The position numbers and the translations under genes were made by a program. Below are positions 33,764-46,134 of a stretch of 64,000 nt of DNA, piece by piece. The first letter of the stretch is position 1. The number at the start of each line of letters is the position of its first letter. This DNA is from Blepharisma japonicum (lineage: Eukaryota > Ciliophora > Heterotrichea > Heterotrichida > Blepharismidae): contig CATKHK010000099.1 in the NCBI GenBank assembly GCA_949751835.1, positions 1-64,000 of the forward strand. The letters are read 5' to 3'. The notes under the pieces were generated by a model that saw only the letters and a program-made list of their open reading frames with translations, did not search any database and was not told the origin of the DNA.

Positions 33764-34180
33764 TTACTCAAATTTAAGCTTGTCTTGAAGCTTAATATAC
33801 TGTTCGACAGCATATTTTAAAGTATAGCATGGCTTTAGGTCCCTTGTGGATAATCTTTGACGAGTTAATGGGCAGAAGTCATGAAGATTCAGCCATTCCT
33901 CTATATGTCTTCTTTGGAAGCAGTGCCCATAGGGTGTTATGACAGGATCTGTCATCAATTCATGAGAAATTGGGCATAAGAGTGCTTCCATTCCTTCAGC
34001 ATCATGCTCGGTTTCATCGTTCTCTCTTCTTTCAGTTGGGGCTTTTACCTTTTTCCCCTTTATTTTTCTTTTGAGCCATTTGGCAAATTTTTTAAGGTTT
34101 TCTCTTATTGGCTCTTCTTTTGCGGCAATGGCTACTAAAACTATTCCGGCTATTGCTATCTTTACAAAAACTGCAGCCAT
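33764..34180 (-). CDS. Small membrane-anchored U-box E3 ubiquitin ligase
   Basis: 138 residues from ATG at 34180 (MAAVFVKIAIAGIVLVAIAA). Residues 2-20 form a TM helix or signal anchor and a basic stretch (KWLKRKIKGKK) follows. Residues about 70-137 are a U-box: EALLCPISHELMTDPVITPY, GHCFQRRHIEEWL, CPLTRQRL and the PCYTLKYAVEQYI helix, matching the order in CHIP and plant PUB proteins. U-boxes recruit E2 enzymes without zinc. The positive charges after the helix suggest a cytosolic U-box. The target membrane is unknown. Confidence 0.87.
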   Translation of the reverse strand: MAAVFVKIAIAGIVLVAIAAKEEPIRENLKKFAKWLKRKIKGKKVKAPTERRENDETEHDAEGMEALLCPISHELMTDPVITPYGHCFQRRHIEEWLNLHDFCPLTRQRLSTRDLKPCYTLKYAVEQYIKLQDKLKFE

Positions 34181-34390
34181 ATTTAACAATTATTTAAATA
34201 TTTGGCTTGAAGAGAATCTATAATTCTATTATTTTAACACAGCAATAAATATAAACACTAATTTGGCATATATTTTTACTTGTAGACAGTAGTAACACTG
34301 CATTCCCATTAAAAACTTCCCCGATCTCTATAATTAGTATTTAAACCTGCTCTTTTTAATTATAATAATTTTAATATTTTAATTTTCCGC

Positions 34391-36097
34391 TTATAAGAAC
34401 AGTTTCGGAAAGCTGTAGCACAGCATCTTTACAAAATAAGGATTATCAATAAAATCAATATGTCTATTTCTGCAGCACACAAGCATTTTTCCTAAGCCAG
34501 TCTGCTTAAAATGGACATCAATTTTAATGACTTTTTCTTTATTTACTCTTTCATATATATTATTAATCATTTCTCTATAAATAGGATCTTCGCAGCTATT
34601 CTGGCCATTTTCTATTCGTGCTGAATCTTGTGAAACGTAAATATCGTCAGAGCAGCTAAATAAAACAATTTTTTCAAAATATTCTAAGCCTGGGATTTTA
34701 CTTAATTCATAGATATAGCTTCTTTTTGATGGGGAAGAGTCGGAAAGGGACATTTGGTCAAATGACCTTGAATTTTGCCATTTTTTGATTAATCATTTGC
34801 CAAACTCAAATAATGGGCTTCATGAAGCTACAAGACCAAGGTGGGGAGTAGATAGAGTTATAAGGCAATACATGCTTTCTTTTAGGTAAGCTAAATGAGG
34901 AAGTGCAGCACGAACGATCAGCCCTCCTAGTGAATGAGCTAAAAATGAAACCTTCAGATTGGAAAGAGAAATATTGTTGACTCTTAGAAATTGGCTTATT
35001 TCAGTAGCAAGATTTTTCCCTTGGAACCCAATGGTGTGGTTTGATAAATTTTCGTTGGATTTTGAATTTAAAATTGTCAGATTAGGGTATAAGTGGCTAA
35101 GGTAGCCTTTAATTAGAGTCATATCATGAGAACTCCCTTGGAATCCATGCACTAACACTAAAAGATAAAAATCATTGACTCTTCAATATGGATTATCAGG
35201 AATTTCTTGTGGCTTAAATATAGTTTCTCCTAAAATATCATTCGAATTCTCCACTATAAAAATTGGCTGAAAATTTATATTTTTTGTAAAAAAATGCTCA
35301 GGGTATATAAAACTTGACTCAGGGTTTAAGTGCAATTTTAGTCGAAATCTCAAATTTCTCACTTTTAATTTTCTTTCAATAGGATTACTTTCCTCATTTA
35401 CTTCTTCATCAGAAATGAATTGATTGAAATATGCACGGCTTTTATAATGAAACGAAGCTTTCAAAAATTCTAAAAAATTGATATTTGAGTCATAATATCT
35501 TTTTATCATTTCATCCAATGATATTGCAGATGTAGAAGAAAAAATATGAATTGCAGACTCCACAACGCAGAAATAGTCAGGTTCAAAATTCAATGGAATA
35601 TATTGATCTGCTATTCCTCAAATATTTGATACAACATATCTTTTTATAGCTACGGGCTTGAAATTGGCACTTCTATCTATGAGTTTGAGCTTTGGGCTTT
35701 CACTTTCTGCTTGAAAATCAAGATTGTCATGCAAAAGTTCTGCTTCAAGAAACAATGGGGACGATAAATCAAGCGGGACCTCACACAAAAAAACACAAAG
35801 CTCATTGATATTAAATTTTTCTTTTTGATATCTGATCAGAAAGGAGCAAGAGCAATATGAGTGGTCAGTGTCTTGAATATATGATGGAGAAACATAATTC
35901 GGGTCAGATCTTCCTAGCTTTTTGCTGAAAAATCAAAAAAATATGGGCTTTGCGTAACTGAGCTATTTATTTCTTACCTTATTTTGGTACGTATAATAGA
36001 GTTTTATTCGAATTTGGTAAATCCCTTGCTTAAAGAGCTCTATATTCACAAATTTTTCCAAATTGATCGCGATCTTGACTTCTCCTTTCGTTGACAT
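34391..36097 (-). CDS. FAM135-type protein with DUF676 serine lipase-like domain
   Basis: 563 residues from ATG at 36097. A 15-nt intron (35963-35977, GTAAGAAATAAATAG) is required and several UGA codons are Trp. The N-terminal FAM135 domain starts VKIAINLEKFVNIELFKQGI and YQIRIKLYY, matching the LHKFYNVDLFQRGYYQIR region of animal FAM135. The C-terminal half is an alpha/beta hydrolase: LLVLVHGFQGSSHDM (oxyanion region), FLAHSLGGLIVRAAL (nucleophile Ser in GHSLGG-like elbow), ITLSTPHLGL, then a late Asp/His region (SCSDDIYVS and RNRHIDF). It is shorter than animal FAM135 (about 1,500) because the central low-complexity region is absent. It is probably a lipase or acyl-hydrolase; substrate is unknown. 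Confidence 0.88.
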
Positions 36098-36355
36098 TTT
36101 TATGTTTAAATAATCCGTTTTGAGTATCAAATAACAGTATGATTTTGATTTTTGTCCCTTTTTTGGTAAAAAAACGAAATTTGGATATGGAAAAATTATT
36201 TTGAATATAAAAATAACTCTTTTAAATCAGTCAAAGACCTTTTATTTGAAATTGTGTGAAAAAAGATATGGTAAATAATTTTTTAGAAAATTAAAAAATA
36301 TTTTATTTATTAAAATTAATAATCCTTGATAGAAAATGGTTAGTTATAATAATTG

Positions 36356-37228
36356 ATGGAAATTTCAATTCCTCATACTAATCCTAATGCAAATTTTCTA
36401 ATCCAAACAAACTCTTCAATCCTCCAAAACAGAAAATCAGTCCCAGTATCTCATTTACCTAAAATCAAAAATAATGATGAATCAAAGAATGTGCTAGGAT
36501 TACTAGAAGAAAGCAGAAAGCTCGAGCTGATCCACCGAAGCCTAGTCTCAAAAAATAAGCTGACAAACAAGCAAATCCATTATTTAAGGCTTCCCACAAT
36601 CCCGAGAGAAGAATCAGCTGAATTAGAAAAATCATCAGTTAGCGATTCAGCCTATATAAAACTTGAAGTACCCATACATACAGTAAACTTGGAAATTTCA
36701 AAAGAAATTTCCCTACCAAGCAATAGCACTTATATTAAAAGCAAAAAAAAAGTCCCAATTCCAGAAATTGTTTCTGATGAGACCAGCAGAATCCTGGAAA
36801 ATCAATGGGATGGTTCATCAATAATAGACCCAAATATGAAAGATTTCATCTTTCGTCCAAATAAACAGCAGAGAACGACGATTTATCACGTCGAAGATAT
36901 TTTTTCAGCTGAAAGAAAAAGCTCAATTAGGCCTATTACTTCTGAAAGAAAGCAAATTAGCGTAAGGTTTGCTCATAAATCTCTTATAGGAGATGGAGCA
37001 AGGGCTTACGAAGTTTGCTTGAACAAATTAAATAAAAACAATATAAGCAAAAAAATCAAGCCTAAACGATACCCATGCGATTCATTTGGGGTGCAGCTTG
37101 AAAGAAACTTGCCCAGAAAACTAAGGTCAAACAAAGAACTAGAAGCTTGGACTTATTTCGCATATGGAAACGAATCCAAAAGTGTGTTTGATTTATCTGA
37201 TATTGCAGAAAAAGCATATTTGATTTAA
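36356..37228 (+). CDS. Unknown basic protein
   Basis: 290 residues from ATG at 36356, no intron or UGA. Divergent from the FAM135-type gene with about 260 bases between starts. Composition is Ser/Lys/Ile-rich with no TM helix or signal peptide. The best-ordered part is the C-terminal 90 residues (SVRFAHKSLIGDGARAYEVC, KPKRYPCDSFGVQLERNLPR, KELEAWTYFAYGNESKSVFD), which may be a conserved motif block. No family was recognised. Function is unknown. Confidence 0.7.
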   Translation: MEISIPHTNPNANFLIQTNSSILQNRKSVPVSHLPKIKNNDESKNVLGLLEESRKLELIHRSLVSKNKLTNKQIHYLRLPTIPREESAELEKSSVSDSAYIKLEVPIHTVNLEISKEISLPSNSTYIKSKKKVPIPEIVSDETSRILENQWDGSSIIDPNMKDFIFRPNKQQRTTIYHVEDIFSAERKSSIRPITSERKQISVRFAHKSLIGDGARAYEVCLNKLNKNNISKKIKPKRYPCDSFGVQLERNLPRKLRSNKELEAWTYFAYGNESKSVFDLSDIAEKAYLI

Positions 37229-37253
37229 ATTTTTATTGTAAAAACTAGTATTT

Positions 37254-38111
37254 TTAAGGTTTATTTATTAATTTTAACAATCGCAAATCTTTAGATTTCA
37301 AGTCAAATCTGTAAACCTTGTTTTCCAATTCGAAATATCAGGACCCTTGATATACAGTTTTGGACCTTATAATTCCATAATACCCAGCAGCTAAACAGAG
37401 ATTTTCAATGATTTCCCAGTTATATGGATTTTTATATTCGCTTTCATATAATCAAACACCTCTTCCTGCATGATTTGACACAATATACGCCCTATCATCC
37501 CAAATAAATGCATAATTTCTTCCAGATGATGATTTAAAGGCTATTGTATGGGAATTTGCAATAAAATCATAAATTCCAACAATTTCGCCATGGCCAGCAT
37601 ATAAAATTTTGCCACCAAACATTGAAGCATTGCATTGTAGTAAACGGCATGGAAGCTGTGCCAAGGTTACTCACTTTTTCTTGCTCAAATCAAATTTTTG
37701 ACAGTTTGTGTCCAATTTTCCAAGAATATATACTGAATCTTGATAGTAAATACCTTCTGTATATGAAAATTTTTGATTAAATGGAAGATAGGTTATGCTT
37801 TTAGCGTTTTCAATTATAAAGGCAATTCCTGATTTATCATTGATGCGAGTTGCAAGGCAAAAAAGCTGACCATTTGGAAGCTTGCAGATGCTGGCTCCGT
37901 ATTGGATAGGATTTTTTAAGTCATAATCAAAATATTCAGAGGTCCAATCTTCAAGGTTTAGTTTTTGAAGTGTTTTTGAGTCCTCTTTGAAAAAAGATAA
38001 GTAAGGAGATTCAGGCTGGGGTGAAAATGAGAGCTGAAAATTCATTAAAGAGAAAGAGTTTTTACTTTTAGATGTGAGGGTTTCGTCTAAAATTTTATTA
38101 GATATTTCCAT
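37254..38111 (-). CDS. Kelch beta-propeller protein without B-box
   Basis: 285 residues from ATG at 38111 to UAA at 37254-37256, continuous with UGA as Trp (about 37671, 37452, 37347). Kelch blades include GASICKLPNGQLFCLATRIN, GIYYQDSVYILGKLDTNCQK, KWVTLAQLPCRLLQCNASMF and GGKILYAGHGEIVGIYDF. The blade GASICKLPNGQLFCLA is clearly related to TCITQLPNGKLFCFG in the telomere-proximal gene at 903-2174, so both belong to one family. This copy lacks the zinc and coiled-coil N-terminus but keeps a nearly full propeller. Likely a protein-interaction module. Confidence 0.78.
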
Positions 38112-39977
38112 TGTTATAATGCAATGTGCAATTAAGGTTACTAATAAGGCATTCCCTTAATCTAGCTGTAATTTTTAAATTTTTGAATATGCTAAATTAG
38201 ATATAGTATCAAAATTTCTTAAATTTCGCATAAACTTTTATATGTCTAATTTTATCAATTTAATCTAATGCATGCTCATAACAAGATGCTATTAATTCTC
38301 AAACTATTATTGCGCTATTTATTAGCTGCTTTTCGGAATGTAATATAATACCTCTCTGAGTACCCTCCGTAAATCAAAACCCTTATCTGCTCTAAAATCT
38401 ATCTAAATAATTCAAGACCACTTCAAATCCATTATGCCTTAATGCTTTAGAAACTGATCCGAAGAATATATATGCCACTTCAATTTTAATTGACATTACT
38501 AATATATATAATATCTATTTAAATTTAAAACAGCATTGTGATTGCTTATTTTTAAAAAGGCTAAAAACATATGAAAAATATCTATTGCAGTTTTGAGAAT
38601 CTAATCAGACAGATATTCAAGGCTGATGAACATTTTCTTCTGACCGATATGCAGCTTGACCATAATGATCATTACAGAGGATAAACTATATACCCAATCA
38701 AATGAATTTCTCTTTGGTTTGTATATCCACAAATGCAGATTTCAGAAGTCGGAATCCAATTAGAATTTCCAGGATTTTTAATATAGTTGTGGCTTGTGAG
38801 TCTCTGAATCTCTCAAATTCTGCAGAAACTCTAGAGTTCACTGTAATAATTAATACTAATTCTTCCACTAAACTTAAATATTATTACATAAAGAAAACTC
38901 TCACCTAGCTGCTCTAGCATAGCAATGAAGCTAAAATACTGAAATTACATCAAATTAATCTTGAAATTTTGTATAAAGTAAGAATGATAGGGTTTTTAGG
39001 AGGTAATTATGCATCCTCTCTATATACAAAACATTTTGAGCCTGAGATTTTGATTTGATAGTAAAATTTCTGCGTTGCCTACCATTTCTTATGAAATATC
39101 AAGCTCAGTTACCTCTAGACCTCCTTTTATAGTTAACGATCTATTTCTAGGCCTTTTCCACAAGCTAGTTCGAGAATTTTCATGCCAGATGAGCAATCTT
39201 GTGAATAATTTTTGTTAAGAGATATATTAATTAAATAGGTACATATAATTAATATATTAGCCTATATCAATTTCAGAATAATTTATACTCAGATGATCTA
39301 CTTCAAGGTATATATATACTGTCAGCTCGATGATTTATTTTATTTCATTAGAAGAGCTTGAAGCATTTTTCATTAAGATAACTCAAAGAAGACTTGATTC
39401 AATTAAATAATAAAGGTTTTAGCAATTTATAAATTTTCAGCTGGTTAGATAAAAAATCAGCATTTACAATAATAAATAAAATGAAAATTAGTAAAATTCT
39501 TTACTATACATGAAAACGTATTTCCTTTAAGGCTAAATCTAAAAATAGATCAAACTCAACAGTGAAAATAGATATCTATTGGTAATTAATTGGATGGACC
39601 AATGACTGTAAAATGCTAGATTTTCGATCGGCAAAACGAGTTTTTATAAAATTTTTCTAATCTTCGTAGCAAAGTATTACTAGATTGAAATTTGACTTTG
39701 GATTATCAGTAAAAGTCATTTCCAGAAACTTCAGTTAATTGCAGATTGAATTTAAAAATCTGAAGAAAAATATGAAACGGCTGGAATTGAAAATATAAAT
39801 AATACTCTTTATATGAGAAAAAGGAAAAAATACTTTAAAATGTTAAGCAAGCTAGCTTTCCAAATATTAAGGTAAATTAATTAGAATCCATTGTCATATG
39901 CTTATTTAGCGATTTTCTTTAAAATGACTTTTTAGGAATTTATGTATAATTTTAATAATTATGAAAAACAAAAATAA
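38112..39977. other. Long AT-rich stretch, no gene
   Basis: About 1.9 kb lacks an acceptable gene. A 68-codon open stretch at 38702-38908 (plus strand) has no recognisable domain, and the surrounding less AT-rich sequence (38580-38950) may be an old relic. The promoter of the kelch membrane-protein gene at 39978 should lie at the right end. Confidence 0.45.
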
Positions 39978-42900
39978 ATGGGTAAAGTACTTACAATTTT
40001 CGTCTATATCCTATCTTGCTTACAAACCTATTCAATTTCCTTTACTAAGATCCCAGCAATGGACTCTCCACCTTCTAAAAGAGAATATGCATTATTAGCT
40101 TATAACAATGAAACAGATAGCTTGATTGTTTTTGGAGGTAATCTCGATGTATCAATTGTTTATAATGATGTGTGGTCATTTTCCTTAGAAACAAAAACCT
40201 GATCCAACCTTGTACCGCTTTCACAGATTTCGCCCAGTATTTGTTATTATAGTTCCAAGAATATTTTTTGGAGGCTTTGTTGATTCTCTCAAAAATAAGC
40301 TCTATATTTTTGGAGGACTGACAATAAACGGGCCAATTAACGACATGTGAACTTATGATCTTAAAACTTTACAATGAAATAGTGTAAAACAGAAAGGCGA
40401 TATTCCTTCATCCAGGTATAAATTTGCTTATACAAGCTATTACGACACTATTGACAGAAAATTGAAGTTTGCCCTTTATGGTGGATGTCTGCCATATGGG
40501 TACGATAATAATTTATTCATGTAATTTCAAGTTAGATTTAACGTCGAAAACTCCACTTGGACGTTTCAAACTTTTCAAAAAGTAATCACACCTAAGCTAG
40601 ATTTCCCTGTAATAGAGCATCTAAATGGCTTTATATATATGTGTGGAGGAATGGAAAAAGCAAGCCCAAACCCTTTTAACCAAAGATTTTTTAGATATGA
40701 CTTAAACAATAATCTGTGAGAAAATATTACCAATAACGAGCATACATATAAAAGCACTTATTATGCAGGAAGTGCTATAATAGGTACCAATTTTTATTTA
40801 TTATATGGCTGATCTGAAGAAATATATGGGGATTTAGAAAATATTATGACTGTAGATCTTTCAGACCCGACATTTAAATGAAAATATGTTAACCCTGTAA
40901 CTACTGATACTATCTCTTATCCGATTATTAGAGATTCTTTAAGTTTTGCAAGTAAACCTGGATCTTTTTATATGTTTGGAGGATATAGCGCTTCATTAGG
41001 GCTTATTTTGAACAATATGATAGAATACACCTTAAATGGAGCTGAGCTGGAATATAAGTTTATTTCGCCTGAATATTTAAGCCCAAGTGTCAGAGAAAGG
41101 CATTCATTGAATATTATTTATGATAAGCTTTATTTATTTGGAGGGAGAAATCAGACTTTGCTTCTAAACGATTTTTGGGTATTTTATCCAGAAAAAAGCC
41201 TCTGGGAGCCTCTTTTTGTATTGGGAAGTAATCCGCCACCCAGAAGTGGTCACGGCTCTGACTCTCAAGGCGACATCTTGGTAGTTTTTGGTGGAGAAGG
41301 CTATGAGGGCTACTCTAATGATTTATATGTGTATAACGTCCTTTCAAATCAATGGAACTCGATCACAGCTTCTTCATCTGTGGTCCCGACTCCTAGGACA
41401 GGCTCCTGTGTCAAAATTTATTTTCCATACATTTTCATATTTGGTGGCTTAGCCTTAGCTGGCTATTCAAATGAGCTATGAGTTTTTGACATTTCTACCT
41501 ACACCTACACTTTAGTATATGATGGATCTGATGAAGGTCCAGTGCCTACTGCCTTTTCTTCTTGCAAAATCGAAATTGATGACAGTGAAAATATCTTATT
41601 TTTCACATTTTATGGGACTGGCAATGGAGAAGCACCATTAGGAGATGTGGATTATTTTAATTTTACCTCTGATAAATGAACAAATGCCTACACTACAAAT
41701 GCTGAGACTCCTCTAACAAATAGGGCTAATGCAGTCGTCCAAAAGTTATCAGATAAAATTATAGTAATGGGAGGGGATCTATGAGCTATAGACGTCTATA
41801 AAGATATTTTTATTTTGGATTTAAAAGAAAAAAGCTTTTCACAAATTGGTCTACTTCCAGATTATACATATAGAGCAGCTTATGTTTATTATAAGAATAA
41901 TATTTATATTCATGGAGGAGGATCAATTTATGGACACTCTATGAGGATTTTGGTAGGTAAAAATAGTTTTATAAAGGTTGATTTTGAGGAGCTAGATTTT
42001 GAGTGCAGTCCAGGTTTTTTTGAAAATAATGGGCAATGCCAAGCGTGTAGGCCTGGGAGTTATACTCATTTTTATGGGATGAGCAGCTGCGTACTGTGTC
42101 CTGAAGGAACGTATAACCCTTCTTATGGCTCAAATTCTTATAGCCAATGCTACCCATGTCCTGAAAATACTTTTAGCAATGAAATAGGTAGCAGTGTTTG
42201 TAAGAGATGCCCAGTAGGAAAAATTTGTCTGACAGGAAGCGCAAGGCCTCTTGACCAAAGTAATTACATCGATAAAGATTCAATTCAGCCTGATTTGTAC
42301 ACTAGTAGGTCACTAATTTCTGCTTCAGCGTCAAGCACAATTCTCAATTTATCCTTAAGTTTTGGAGTTTTCTTGTTTCTGCTTATTTCTATTAAAAAAC
42401 TGAGGAAAGAAATTGCAAAAATTGATATTTATGATGAGATGCATAATTATGTGAATAATTCTGAAATGATCTTAAGGAGGACTAAAATTGGAGGTACCTT
42501 TACAGCTATATTTATATTCATTGCATTTTTATTAGCCAGCTATGAAATTGGAAGCTATATAAATACAAATGTTCAAGAACTGAAGCATTTCATCCCATTG
42601 ACCACCTTATGAGACCAAGTTTCCGCTTTTTCAGCCAACATCACAGTATCAATTATTGTCTACGGCTATGGAGACTCTTGTGGCTCCAATAAAGTCTGCT
42701 CCAATCTCACTGAATTTTCTTTTCAATATATCTCATATTCCTCCTGCGAAATTTACTGTGCCAAAAACAGCGAAGGTAGCTGCATCATTAATGTAATTTT
42801 TACAAATTCTGAGCTCTCGTATGGCTCACATCTAGAACTGACATTTAAAGAAAAATTCAGCTATGCGTCAGCATTTAAAGTTAACGTTACGTCAACTTCT

Positions 42901-43467
42901 TCAATACCAGACGAAATAAGTAGCATGTATCAGTCATTATCTGCTAATGAATTTACTGTTTTTAGAGGACCCAGTCCAAGTCAGTTTCATTTTTCTTTGA
43001 TTCCTTCGTATTTTACGTCAGAAGTTTCCTTATGGCCTAGTAAACTTACAGGATACCATGTCTCTATTGTAGAAGCTCCAACAGAAGGCTCAGAAGTAAG
43101 CATTATTAGTTTGCCATTTTCAGCTGGATTAAAGTTAAATGTGTGGCTTGACAAGCGAGAAAACTGCTTATTTACAGCAAGATCACAAAAGATATCATTC
43201 AATATACTTGCTAGTGCTTTAATAGGGTCGATTTTTGGCATTGCGAATGGAACTGGTGGGGTCATGAAAAAATTTGAAAAAGCTTATCATGGAGTTGCTG
43301 GTAAAATCAAAAATAAGAAAAATGCGAAAATTTTGAAGCAGAAAAGGGAAAATTTTAGGAATATGCTTAATAACAATGTTATGGAGCAAGTAAATTTTGA
43401 CGAAAATGAGACAAAAAGTGATGTAATTTATACACAACCTTTAAGTTTAGAAACTTTTAATTATTAG
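39978..43467 (+). CDS. Kelch and ephrin-receptor-like Cys-rich membrane protein
   Basis: 1,152 residues after removing a 16-nt intron (40237-40252, which shifts frame) and a 15-nt intron (40521-40535, in-frame UAA). Many UGA codons are Trp. Residues 1-22 are a signal peptide (MGKVLTIFVYILSCLQTYSI). Residues 30-660 carry two sets of kelch blades (NKLYIFGG, GFIYMCGG, KLYLFGGRNQTLLLNDFWVF, ILVVFGGEGYEGYSNDLYVY, IIVMGGDLW). Residues about 670-745 hold Cys-rich ephrin-receptor-like repeats (CQACRPGSYTHFYGMSSC, CVLCPEGTYNPSYGS, CYPCPENTFSNEIGSSVCKR). TM helices occur near 780 (LNLSLSFGVFLFLLISI) and 830 (TFTAIFIFIAFLLASYEIG). A second extracellular-type domain and a hydrophobic stretch (FNILASALIGSIFGIANG) precede a basic tail. 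It is probably a cell-surface receptor or adhesion protein; ligand unknown. Confidence 0.88.
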
Positions 43468-43534
43468 CAAATAGATTTTCGATGAACAAAAAGTTTAAGA
43501 TCGAATATTTAATTTTTTATTAAATAATATAAAA

Positions 43535-44074
43535 ATGACAACTCTAAGGCAATTTTCTCTATGCGATATATTTAGCTTTAACAAAGTCAACCTTGATATC
43601 CTTACAGAAACATATAACGTCGGCTTTTATGGCCGCTACCTTGCTAAATGGCCAGAATATTGCAAAGTAGCAGAAGGTCCAACTGGAGATATTCAAGGCT
43701 ATGTCCTCGGCAAGGTTGAAGGCGAGAAGCACGACGACAACAAACGAGACTGGCACGGCCACGTCACAGCTGTAACAGTGGCTCCCACAAACCGACGACA
43801 AGGCTTAGCATCTGCGTTGATGAAATTTCTTGAAGACACCACTATTGCCCATGATGGCTTTTTCGTTGATTTATTTGTTAGGGCAAGCAATGAGGTGGCT
43901 ATAGGTTTCTACCAAAAGTTAGGCTACATTGTATATCGAGAAGTTCGAGACTATTATTCACAGCCAGAAGAAGACGCCTATGATATGAGAAAAGCAATGC
44001 CCAGAGATCTAGATAAAAGTACGCTGGTAGCGAAAAAGCGAAGCATTAGTCCATCAGAGCTGGAATTTCATTAA
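43535..44074 (+). CDS. NAA20: NatB catalytic subunit NAA20
   Basis: 179 residues, no intron. It begins MTTLRQFSLCDIFSFNKVNL, the characteristic start of NAA20, and continues with NVGFYGRYLAKWPEYC. The GNAT fold has the acetyl-CoA loop RRQGLASALMKFLE (Q/R-x-x-G-x-A) and the NEVAIGFYQKLGYIVYREV motif C region. The last 20 residues vary as usual. NAA20 with NAA25 acetylates N-termini starting Met-Asp, Met-Glu, Met-Asn or Met-Gln co-translationally. It is convergent with the DCAF11 gene. Confidence 0.95.
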   Translation: MTTLRQFSLCDIFSFNKVNLDILTETYNVGFYGRYLAKWPEYCKVAEGPTGDIQGYVLGKVEGEKHDDNKRDWHGHVTAVTVAPTNRRQGLASALMKFLEDTTIAHDGFFVDLFVRASNEVAIGFYQKLGYIVYREVRDYYSQPEEDAYDMRKAMPRDLDKSTLVAKKRSISPSELEFH

Positions 44075-44165
44075 ATTACAAAATAATGGAAATTAGCAAA
44101 AATTGTTTATCTTTATATAAATATATAGAAAATCAATTGAATAAATAAATAATAATTGTCATTAC

Positions 44166-45497
44166 TTATTCATCGCTGTCGTAGGTGTAGGTGTGGATGG
44201 TATTGAGAAATGAAGTTGCGCATATCATAGGCATAAATGGATGCCAAGATACATCTCTCGAACAAGTCTCTCCAGCCAACATCTGCTCATGAGTCAGAGT
44301 TCTTAGCACATTCACAGTCTTTCCTGTGTGCGCATCATAAACATAAACCTGTCCATTATAATCTCCTGTATAAATAAACCTCTGTCCCGTTGTAAAAATA
44401 GGGGAAAAATAGCACCTTATCAACGTAGCCAAAACATGGTGCCCTCGGAAAGTCAATAACGAAGTATCCGCAGCCAATCTCTTCGTATAGCCTTCCATAG
44501 GATACCTATTCCACCTATAATCAAACCCTGACTGATAGTGATGAGTCCTACTAAAAGCTTTATATTCCTGCTTATTCGAGCACTTTCTCAAGTCCCATAG
44601 CTTCAAAGTTTGGTCCTTTGAGTTCGAAATCAAATAAAGTTCATCCCCTTTAGAAGACACATGAGTAATCCCTTCCCTATGCCCTATCAAAACTCCTTGA
44701 CAATCCTTTCCGCCCATCGCTCTGACGTCCCATATCTTTACAGTTGTATCATCAGACCCTGAAAAAATCACATTAGACCCTTCTCTGTCTGCAAAACAGA
44801 CTGTATTTACATCATCCTGATGGGCTTTTGGGACACTACAAATATTTTTTCCCTTTATTAAATCAATGACTTCTAGGCTAAAACCATTTGTCCCAACGAC
44901 TACTTTGTTGCCTTCTCCTGAGAATTTCAAGCTGAAAACAGCATAGTCGTTAAGAGGTGAGGTGTTTATGGCTACTTGTTCATTAATTTGAGAGGAGGAT
45001 ATTTGGTAGACGTTTTCGCTGTCAGGAGAAATATTTGCAAGAAAAATGTGGGAGTTAAAAGTGCTGTATATGATGTATTTTTGGCAAGGGCTGATATCGG
45101 CATCTGTGATAGTTCACTGAATTCCGACCCCGTCGATGGTTTTTAGTAAACTCCAATCTAAGGGGTCTGAAGTATCGTAGATTTTGATATCACCTTGTGA
45201 AGTGCAATAATAGAGATCGCCTGTACAGGAAAATTGTCCATTATAGACTCTTGAGTCAAATTCAAGAGTAGGCGGGATACACTAAGTTAATTTTACTGTT
45301 GACGGGACTAATCGGCTTGAACTCCAATAGCTGTAAGAGCCAGGCAGGCCACATTCTCGATTATAAAGTTGGCTTGAAATTGGTTCGCAGCCAAGATCTC
45401 GTGGCTTTAGCAGAGCATCAGTGAAGCACTGATAGTCTTCTACATCATCGGGAAGCTCAATTCTAGCAGGGCGACTTCCAAATGCAGCTCTAAACAT
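44166..45497 (-). CDS. DCAF11: DCAF11/WDR23-like WD40 substrate receptor of CRL4
   Basis: 438 residues from ATG at 45497 after removal of a 15-nt intron (45282-45296, in-frame UAG); UGA read as Trp at about 45118. WD40 repeats include TVCFADREGSNVIFSGSDDT, VKIWDVRAMGG, GHREGITHVSSKGDELYLIS and NSKDQTLKLWDLR. Diagnostic DCAF11 features are the GFDYRWNRYPMEG linker, FRGHHVLATLIRCYFSPIFT and the terminal CSRDVSWHPFMPM. In animals DCAF11 recruits targets such as NRF2 to CUL4-DDB1. The substrate in ciliates is unknown. Confidence 0.92.
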
Positions 45498-45529
45498 AAT
45501 TAGTAATTATAAGTAAATCATCAAAATAA

Positions 45530-45949
45530 ATGAGATCTCACACATGAAAAACCTCCGGAGAATCAGACTCTGATAAGTCATCTTCAGATGAAAGCTTATC
45601 AGAAGCAGATATAAGCCCTATAGGTTATAAACCGATACGACCGAATTCATTGACTCTAGATTTAACTCAACAAATGATTGCGAGAAAGAAAAGACGGTGC
45701 TCGTTCAATTCTAGTTCAGACGAAGAATCCCCGAATCATAAAAAGAAAGCGACGCATCACCATGCTCACGGAACTTTAGAGCATTCTCATACACAGCCAG
45801 ATAGTTCGCAGTTTGAGCTACCAAAATCAAAGATTTCGCAAGCAAGGCCAAATGAAAATTCGAAACACAAGCTGATAATTGATAAAGAGCTGCTATCTGG
45901 CATTAATTCAAGTAGAGCAGTGTCTTGTTATCGATGCACTGTGATTTAA
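45530..45949 (+). CDS. Small unknown Ser/His/Lys-rich protein
   Basis: 139 residues from ATG at 45530 to UAA at 45947-45949. The frame needs one UGA (Trp) at residue 6 (MRSHTWKTSGESDSDKSSSD). It is acidic and Ser-rich, then basic (ARKKRRCSF, HKKKATHHHAHGTLEHSHTQ). It ends CYRCTVI, a C-terminal CxxC with no known modification signal. It starts 32 bases from the DCAF11 start on the opposite strand, so the two may share a bidirectional promoter. No family recognised. Confidence 0.6.
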
Positions 45950-46134
45950 TGTTTATTAACAGTAATCTTGGCCTTTAGATTACACAAAGGAACCTATTCA
46001 GTCTATTTATTTCTGTTCAGCTAAGAAATTTGTCTATTTAAAAAGTGTTTTTAGCTGCCTACACTCTTGCTAGTTTCTTATAGCATATTATTCAAGAAAT
46101 AATCCTTCTTCTCATATAATGAAACTTAAGATAA

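Noticed and set aside
38702-38908. 68-codon plus-strand open stretch
   Set aside because: It is isolated in AT-rich DNA with no recognisable motif and no support from a neighbouring open frame.
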